This document shows, in pieces, positions 58,201 to 64,000 of a stretch of DNA of 64,000 nucleotides (the stretch's first letter is position 1; every line of letters begins with the position of its first letter). The notes beneath the pieces are model-generated. The model had not been told where the DNA came from. It was given only the letters and a program-made list of their open reading frames with translations, and ran no database searches. The position numbers and the translations under genes were made by a program. The DNA is from Rheum nobile. Lineage: Eukaryota > Streptophyta > Magnoliopsida > Caryophyllales > Polygonaceae. The DNA lies in NCBI GenBank assembly GCA_027886185.1, contig WOAB01000689.1:806001-870000 (forward strand), read 5' to 3'.

Positions 58201-59510
58201 CCCCTTTTAATTTGTCTGCTTCTGCATACATATATGTAATGTATGTACAATTGCTTCAGGCTTTTCTACCTAACAGCTTGATTAGCAAGCTTGAAATGAG
58301 TTCTTAGTTCTTACTATGTATAACTAAATCTGTTACAATTTAATTAACTTAATTGGGGTCCCATTGTCCTGGAAATTAAGGTTATAGGATAAAACTTCAC
58401 TAGATTTTGGTGCACATGTTGATTTATTCTACATACTCTAGCACATATATACGTACAAGATACTTAAATTAATACTGTAAGGCTCTTGTTGTTGAATGGT
58501 AGCTAGCTAGGTTCCCAAAATTAAAGTTTGAATAAATTAAGAAAACCATGATTTTGATATAACACGTACCATATGTACTCCGTATTAGGGAGTATGTACA
58601 ACAGCATTTATCACTGTAATAGCTAGGTGGCTGAAATACCAAAGTAAAATGTACAAGAAAGCAACCACGTACACAATGAAATCAGAAAAACTCTAAATTT
58701 CACAATTTCCAAGCTAAATTAATCATTAAAATTATAAACTATTACCCTGAGAAGAACGACCATTATAACGGGATAAAGGGATTCAAACATACTAACTCCG
58801 ATCAGAATTAAGTAACGTTTTAGCCTATAAAATTTGATCAACTTTATATGTCGTTTTAGAAATTTTATGTAATTAAATAAGAATGAGTTATCAAAATTGT
58901 TATTATAATAATATATTTTTTGTTTTAATTAAAATATTATTTTAATAATCATTTTATAAAGTTTTGACATGACACTCTCGATCGACTCGAACCCGTAACA
59001 ATCCGACCCACAATCAACCTACAAATTTTGACCCGCAATCAACTCGACCCGATGTTCTTAAGCCCGAACCCGACCCGTTTGACGACTCATTACCTATGAA
59101 CTAAGTTGATAATGAATGAATTAAGTGGGGGTAATAGTGCTAATTAAAGGGGATCGACATATAATTAATGGAGATTGAGTTTTATTAGGTATACGTACCC
59201 GGTGCCAGGAGAGAAAGAGAAGGAGACACACATGAGGTAGAACCACTCGGACTCGGTGAGGTCCTCCGGGGAGAGGGCGGCGCGGCGGACGGGCATAGGG
59301 TGGTTGGTTTCTCCGGCGGAGAGGGTGTCGTAGAGCTCCCGCAGCTGCTGGCTCCTCTGCAGCGAGGCCTCCTCCGCGCTCACCTCCATCGGCTGCACCG
59401 TCTTCCGCGTCTTTATCGCCCCGTTGTAGTATCCCTCCGACCACACCAACACCCTGCTTCCTCCACCATTAATTCATTCACCATATATATTATATTATGA
59501 AATAAATGTG

Positions 59511-59541
<31 letters not shown>

Positions 59542-59692
59542 ACGTAACCAATTAAACCTAATTGAGATAAGTATATAATACGTACCCTTGCTGTGGGCAG
59601 AATTGCCAGAAGATACTGTAGGTCCAATCGACGGCTTGGACGGCCGACTGCAACAGCTGCTGAAGCCGCCCGTTGGGTGGCGGAGCTCCCAT
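52243..59692 (-). CDS. TT8: TT8/AN1-type bHLH (subgroup IIIf) flavonoid regulator, 715 aa, 8 exons
   Basis: Exons on the minus strand: 59692-59586, 59453-59199, 56713-56617, 56218-56204, 55993-55681, 54898-54542, 53345-52432 and 52332-52243, all GT-AG and in phase (2,148 nt). The N-terminal MYB-interacting region has VDWTYSIFWQFCPQQG, VLVWSEGYYNGAIKTRKT and LTESEWFYLMCVSFSF. Next come PGKAYAKRQYVWLTGAHELD and an Asp/Glu-rich run. The bHLH (about 502-552) has ANHVLAERRRREKLNERF with the H-E-R pattern for E-box binding. An ACT-like end follows, finishing EVKRAINQIVPHTHDS. TT8/AN1 proteins act with R2R3-MYB and WD40 partners to turn on anthocyanin and proanthocyanidin genes; this is family knowledge. 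The protein is longer than Arabidopsis TT8, mainly in the linker. It looks intact; exon 4 is only 15 nt. Confidence 0.92.
55130..55431. mobile_element. Stowaway MITE in TT8-like intron 5
   Basis: TTCCCTTCCGTTAAATTTTA on the left pairs with ATTAAATATTAACGGAGGGA and a final G on the right, with TA at both borders. A smaller MITE is nested in it at 55210-55276. Confidence 0.8.
55210..55276. mobile_element. 67-bp mini-element nested in the Stowaway MITE
   Basis: Ends GGGTCTGTTTGGATTCC and GGAATCCAAACGAAAC are inverted, and TAA borders both sides. It is of the same general kind as the 20269-20324 and 40051-40181 elements. Confidence 0.7.
56770..57400. repeat. Degenerate TCGGGTTCGGTT repeats in TT8-like intron 2
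   Basis: Clusters of TCGGGTTCGG, TCGGTCAGGTCGG and related hexamer-like units lie at 56795-56930 and 57265-57350 around an AT-rich centre. A complementary AACCCGACCCG cluster is at 58975-59085. These low-complexity motifs are common in plant repeats. Confidence 0.6.
57455..57988. mobile_element. Stowaway-type MITE in TT8-like intron 2
   Basis: Left end CTCCCTCCGTTAAGTTTTAA, right end TTAAAACTTAACGGAGAAAG, with TA at both borders. A second right-end-like motif at about 57920-57945 (GACAATTAAAACTTAATAAG) suggests nested or duplicated ends. Confidence 0.8.
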
Positions 59693-59902
59693 TTTCAATC
59701 CCGCCTCTTCTTCTGCTTCTTCGACGATATGTATAGAAGGAAAACAAAAAGGGGGGGAAATTAAAAAAGAAGGGTATATGATGGATTAGGTAATGATGGA
59801 ATGAAGATATAGTATTGAATTTGGGAATGGGAAGACTTGCAGGTGAACAGAAAAGGTAGATATGATGATGAGTTTGAGGAGATGAGGAGACACACAAAAA
59901 TA

Positions 59903-59914
59903 TCTATATATAAA
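59903..59914 (-). promoter_or_regulatory. Possible TATA box of the TT8-like gene
   Basis: TTTATATATAG on the minus strand lies about 215 bp before the start codon, followed by a purine/pyrimidine-rich leader. The placement assumes an unspliced 5' UTR of about 185 nt. Confidence 0.35.
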
Positions 59915-60225
59915 AGCCCTATAAAATTCTCTCATGTATGATGTATATGAGGGAGCTAGATACTGCAGTGCAGATGAGATCTTTCTTTCTTTCTTCCAAT
60001 TGGGCTTTTTCCCTGACACACCACAAAGGAGAAGAAGTTAATTAGGGTTATGATTTGTGTGTGTTTGTGGAGAGGAATTGAAGATATATGGAATGAGAAA
60101 GAAAGAGTGGTTTTGACTGGCAGCTCTACCAGACAGTTCAATATATGCATGTGTAATACTCCAACAAAGGCTTATTCTCTTTATTTGTATTGGACACTTG
60201 TGATATGGTCAACCTCCACATTTGA

Positions 60226-60231
60226 CACGTG
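60226..60231 (-). promoter_or_regulatory. G-box (CACGTG) upstream of the TT8-like gene
   Basis: CACGTG lies 534 bp before the start codon in the sequence GACACGTGCAA. Arabidopsis TT8 is subject to positive feedback through its own MYB-bHLH complex, so an E-box/G-box here is a plausible site. Binding is inferred. Confidence 0.4.
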
Positions 60232-60239
60232 CAACCCTC

Positions 60240-62759
60240 TCATTGGATAACAAATTATGTTTTAGTTTCCAAGTATATACACATGGCACCGAGATCGGGC
60301 ATTGAGGTGAGTGCGGACTAACTTACTCCGTAATTAATATTCCATCCCTTCAATTTTACCTTTTTGTTCACTTTTAAATGTCTTTTTAGTTTTTAAAAAT
60401 TTATTCATAAATATTTATCTTTATAAAGTTTTAAGATAATTTATCGCATAGAAATTATAAAATTTTAAGATCATTTATTTTGAATGAACCAAAATATTTT
60501 TTTTTAGAATAGGCGAGCATGACTATTATTAAAATTGTGGGTTCTCAATCGCCCGGCAATCATATCGATTCATGGTAGAATCATACGAAGTACTGTATTA
60601 AAAAATTAATTATATTTATCCCATTTAATCTGCTATCGAAATATAATATTTCACATATATATAACAAAACTGTCTTAACATGAATAGATGAGATACGTTG
60701 ATTTTTTTTTTTTGCAATGTTTAAATAGTAGTTTGAAGTCCCATTGTGTTTACACGAGGGTGAACAATTCATTTAACGAGAAATATGTGATTTTTTTCCT
60801 TGTGTGCCAAACTTTTTTATATCAGTGGAAGTCACAAACCTGTGTTAGAGACTAACAAGCACAAAACAAACTATTAGGTTTAGATTTCGACCTATTAACT
60901 ATTAACTCAATTTTTTGATAAAAAGATTTACTCGTATTATTTTCGATATATAAATTAGCAGTTTGTATTACTTTTAGGTATTTACGACGTTGGATTATTA
61001 TTATTAATCTATACCTAAACTAGTTGATATTGTTTTAGTCAACTTAATTTCCCCTTGTTTTCATATGATAGATCGGTCTTACAACTAGTTTTTAGGCTTA
61101 AGGTGTCATAAGATTCTAGGAATGAGCTAATTAGTTAAATTAGTTGGAATGAAATAGAAAAATCACTACTATATATAAAATTGGTCATGTTAATCTATGT
61201 ATATATAATGCAGGATATAAATTAATTATGCATTTTCTCCGGTTAATAACATTTGTCATTTTAGCCATTGACATTACTATTAAGAAATGTAATAATTAAA
61301 CTAAAACACTATAAACTTTAAATAACGACCTATCTCATTTTGAATTAATCAATAAAAATAATTTGCATAAAAAATATCAGTGTATGCAATTTTCTACAGT
61401 TTAACTTGTCTTATAATTCACTAAAAAACTATTACCTAAAACTCTATAATGACAAATATTTTTAACAAGAATATAAGGCTAAAATGACTCTTCTTGCCGA
61501 ACGGATGAAGTAATATAATGAAATATATATACGAAGTTATGGAACTTACAATTTGACTTGAACATAGGTGGGCATAAGAAATAAGATATTTGCACTTAAT
61601 CACCCATTATTTTAGAATTTTTGCATTTAGTTACCCATTATATTCATTTTTACCAATAACCATCCATTATTAAGTTATTTGCATTTAACCACCTTTATCT
61701 TCAATTTTTTATTACTTGCAAATCAATCATCTTTTTAATGTAACATTTCTTATTATATGTTTAATAATATATCATCTTGTTCCCGAGATTTTTTGGTTCC
61801 GGTTGATTTTGGGAAAAAAATCTCGATTTAAACCAAAATAATTTTTTTGGTTCATTCAAAATTTTCCTTTTAATCACCTCTCCAATTTTTTTATAAGCTA
61901 ATATTTATAAAGAGGGTATAATACTTGTTCATTTCGTCAAATAAAAAAATTGCCGGTTTAAACTAGGACCAAAGTTCGGAGAAAAAATAATTGAATCGAA
62001 AACTGACAATTTTTCAATTGGAACCAACAATAAGTAAAAAAAAAATTGAACTGAATAATTAATTCTTCTTTTTCTTATAATTGTTTTCAATTTTTTTTCC
62101 CGGAGTTCGGTTACGGTTTAAACCATCAGTTTTTCAATTTGAATATGAACAAACAAGTAATATATTATTTTATATATATCAATTTATACAAATTTGGTAA
62201 GGTGATTAATTAGGTAAACAATTACAAGAATGAAAAATCCGATTCTGATCGAAGTTGACATTTTCTTTCGAAATTCAATTCCGATTTAAATTGAAATTTC
62301 ATGGATGAGATAATCTGTTATTAAATAAATAATAACAAGTACAATGTTAATGAGATGGTCATCTGAAAAGTAATATATATTAAGGATATTTTTTAATAAA
62401 AAAGAAATGAATTAAGAAATGATTAAATGCAATATTTTAAGTTAAGGGGTAATATTTAACAAAAATAACATAAGGAATGGTTAAGTAAAAAAAAACTCCA
62501 AGGAATGGTTAACTGCATAAATCCTAGAAAATAAAATAATAAATGCATAGAGCATGAAGAATATATATGCATGTGCTTATTCACCAACCAGTCTCCTTCC
62601 ACACCCACACATTACATTTTTGCTTTGTTTCATTCTCCTACCCTTCTTGCTCCTTGACTTAAATATCGAACCAAACCATAACATACATACGTGGTGATTA
62701 TTCAATTGAAGGGTTACATCTTGTAAGTTCGAATCTTAATGAGAGTGAGAGAAGATTAA
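60240..62759. other. AT-rich intergenic DNA with decayed inverted-repeat elements
   Basis: No gene. An interval of about 250 bp (61235-61510) has inverted CTCCGGTTAATAAC/...CCGAACGGATGAAG ends with ATTTTAGCC/GGCTAAAAT inside, a likely Stowaway relic. Another, about 61587-62545, has TTGCATTTAACCACC-type and complementary GGTTAAGT/GATTAAATGCAA motifs near its ends, suggesting a larger inverted-repeat element. Boundaries are not resolved. Confidence 0.45.
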
Positions 62760-63244
62760 TTCATTGGGCCATGTATTTGGGCATTATACAACACTAGGCC
62801 CATTCAATGTGCTGCTCATCGTCATGTTCGACATTTAGTTATTGAGGGCGACAATCTTGTAGTTATTAATTCTATCAGGGTCACTTGAAAAGTTTCTTGT
62901 GAAATTCACAGCATCATTACTGACATTACTGACACTACTGCTTTACTTTCTTCTTTTGCCTCTTTTCAGGTACATTATTGCTTCCGTGAGGCTAATCGAG
63001 CTGTTGACTTTCTTGCTACTCACTCCATTCCCCTAACTGCTCTTCAGGCTTTTCAGCGTCTTCTTTCTCCACTTAATTCAGCTCTTAATGCATATCGTCT
63101 TCTTCATAACAGATATGAGTTCACCAGTTTGAACTCTACTTTTGATAATTTTGATACTCAGTTTGTAAAGATCAACCATTTGGATGATTTATGATAGCCT
63201 TTCTGTTTGAAGGGATCCTAATGTTTGTCTTTATAAAAAAAAGT
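62760..63244 (+). pseudogene. 5'-truncated LINE fragment with plant RNase H-like (RVT_3) remnant
   Basis: The translation gives HLVIEGDNLVVINSI, then after a stop CEIHSIITDITDT, then HYCFREANRAVDFLATHS. This is the order of the RNase H-like domain that ends many plant LINE polyproteins (EGDN, then REAN..AD.LA). A stop interrupts it near 62887. The element ends with TTTGTCTTTATAAAAAAAA, the usual short-A LINE tail. Confidence 0.7.
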
Positions 63245-63448
63245 AACACATATACTTGTATACAAGGAAGAGGCAACAAAAGTTTTCAAACAAGACATGA
63301 ACTCAAATTATCAGTATTTACCAACTTCTTCACCAATGGCACCTTTCACTTATTATCACCGTTTTGGCAATTCTTCAGGTCTTCTCTAGTATCCATAAGT
63401 AGATGCATACATTTTCGTTTGTACACAAATGATCAACATTTACCACTC

Positions 63449-64000
63449 TCAACTAACTTGAGAAGATTGTAAAGAACCCGAATCCATCCTAAGCAAGAGG
63501 ATGTAAAGAAGTTGATTCCACATATCTGGAACACCCGGTAGACACCAGTGGCTGCAGTCTTGCCTGTGGCTAGGGGCTAACTTTGGCGGGTACCTCCCAT
63601 TGTATATGGAAGAGTGACCATCTATCCTCTGGTGTGTCATATACGTCACGTTCATCAGATGAAACTTGGTCACTCCAGACGTGCTCGAATGCCTTGAGAG
63701 TACTTCCTTCACAATGTCTAGTTGCGGCCATCCACCATGTGGATATGGTAAGCTGAAATTCGGCATTGTCTCCAACCGACACGTACCTCCATTTTTCCAG
63801 TCACCGCCTCTGCAATCACATAAAATATCTTAGCGAAGGTATTAGTATAAGCATCCAGAGGACAAACAGACGTAGTACCTGTAATGCACAGGAGCGTAAC
63901 TTCGAAAGAAGACGCGCGTCTTGTTCACATTCACATGTGTATGAGTCCAGTGCACCAACGTCTCCATGGACCGTCGAAAAGCAGCCTCTACAGTCATATT
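63449..64000 (-). CDS. Trichome birefringence-like (TBL) protein, C-terminal part; cut by the window edge
   Basis: Two exons are visible on the minus strand: beyond 64000 to 63879, and 63809-63449, joined GT-AG in phase (VHYR/GGDW). The sequence has HTHVNVNKTRVFFRSYAPVH, then GGDWKNGGTCRLETMPN, and the C-terminal LAPSHRQDCSHWCLPGVPDM with WNQLLY. The DxxH motif (DCSH) is the second half of the Ser-His-Asp catalytic set of the TBL/DUF231 family; the GDS motif lies outside the window. Family members O-acetylate wall polysaccharides in the Golgi. A short extension after LLYILLLRM ends at TGA 63449-63451. Subfamily not assigned. Confidence 0.88.

Overview
The window is nuclear DNA of a flowering plant, most likely a eudicot (asterid-like by the feel of the proteins, which is an inference). 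It is AT-rich, its genes have many GT-AG introns, and intergenic space is filled with plant transposons (MULE, hAT, Helitron, Stowaway/Harbinger-type MITEs, LTR elements, LINE). I found no prokaryotic features, tRNA, rRNA or CRISPR array. Exon coordinates below were derived by hand from splice sites, reading phase and protein-family conservation.

Six host genes are recognisable. (1) An AIPP2/PAIPP2-like PHD-finger chromatin reader (+, 2734-9111, 11 coding exons, 519 aa), whose start codon forms its own exon end. (2) FZL, the chloroplast dynamin-like GTPase (+, 26025-32087, 11 exons, 911 aa). (3) A FANTASTIC FOUR (FAF)-type meristem regulator (+, 46971-47456, intronless). (4) A p31comet/MAD2L1-binding-protein homologue (+, 48300-51295, 7 exons, 282 aa). 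(5) A TT8/AN1-type subgroup IIIf bHLH regulator of anthocyanin and proanthocyanidin synthesis (-, 59692-52243, 8 exons, 715 aa). (6) The C-terminal end of a trichome-birefringence-like (TBL) wall O-acetyltransferase family gene (-, 63449 to the window edge). They show no operon-like or pathway clustering.

Between genes 1 and 2 lies a nested transposon block (about 9.6-25.5 kb). Its centrepiece is a structurally complete Mutator-like element, 9659-19795 (10,137 bp), with about 72-bp terminal inverted repeats and a perfect 9-bp target duplication. It carries a plant-mobile-domain (PMD) gene on +, a MULE transposase fused to an OTU cysteine protease on -, arrays of short GGGCGGC...GCCGCCC palindromes at both ends, and a 567-bp foldback. 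Both genes are broken, so the copy is not autonomous now. To its right are a decayed hAT transposase, a second PMD-bearing element with a different palindrome family, and a 1,974-bp solo LTR.

Between FZL and FAF (32.5-46.9 kb) is a Helitron-rich region. One Helitron (41963-44474) has captured the first two exons of a KIN-13A kinesin gene; a related Helitron (32546-34626) lies in opposite orientation. MITEs are scattered here and inside the FZL and TT8 introns.
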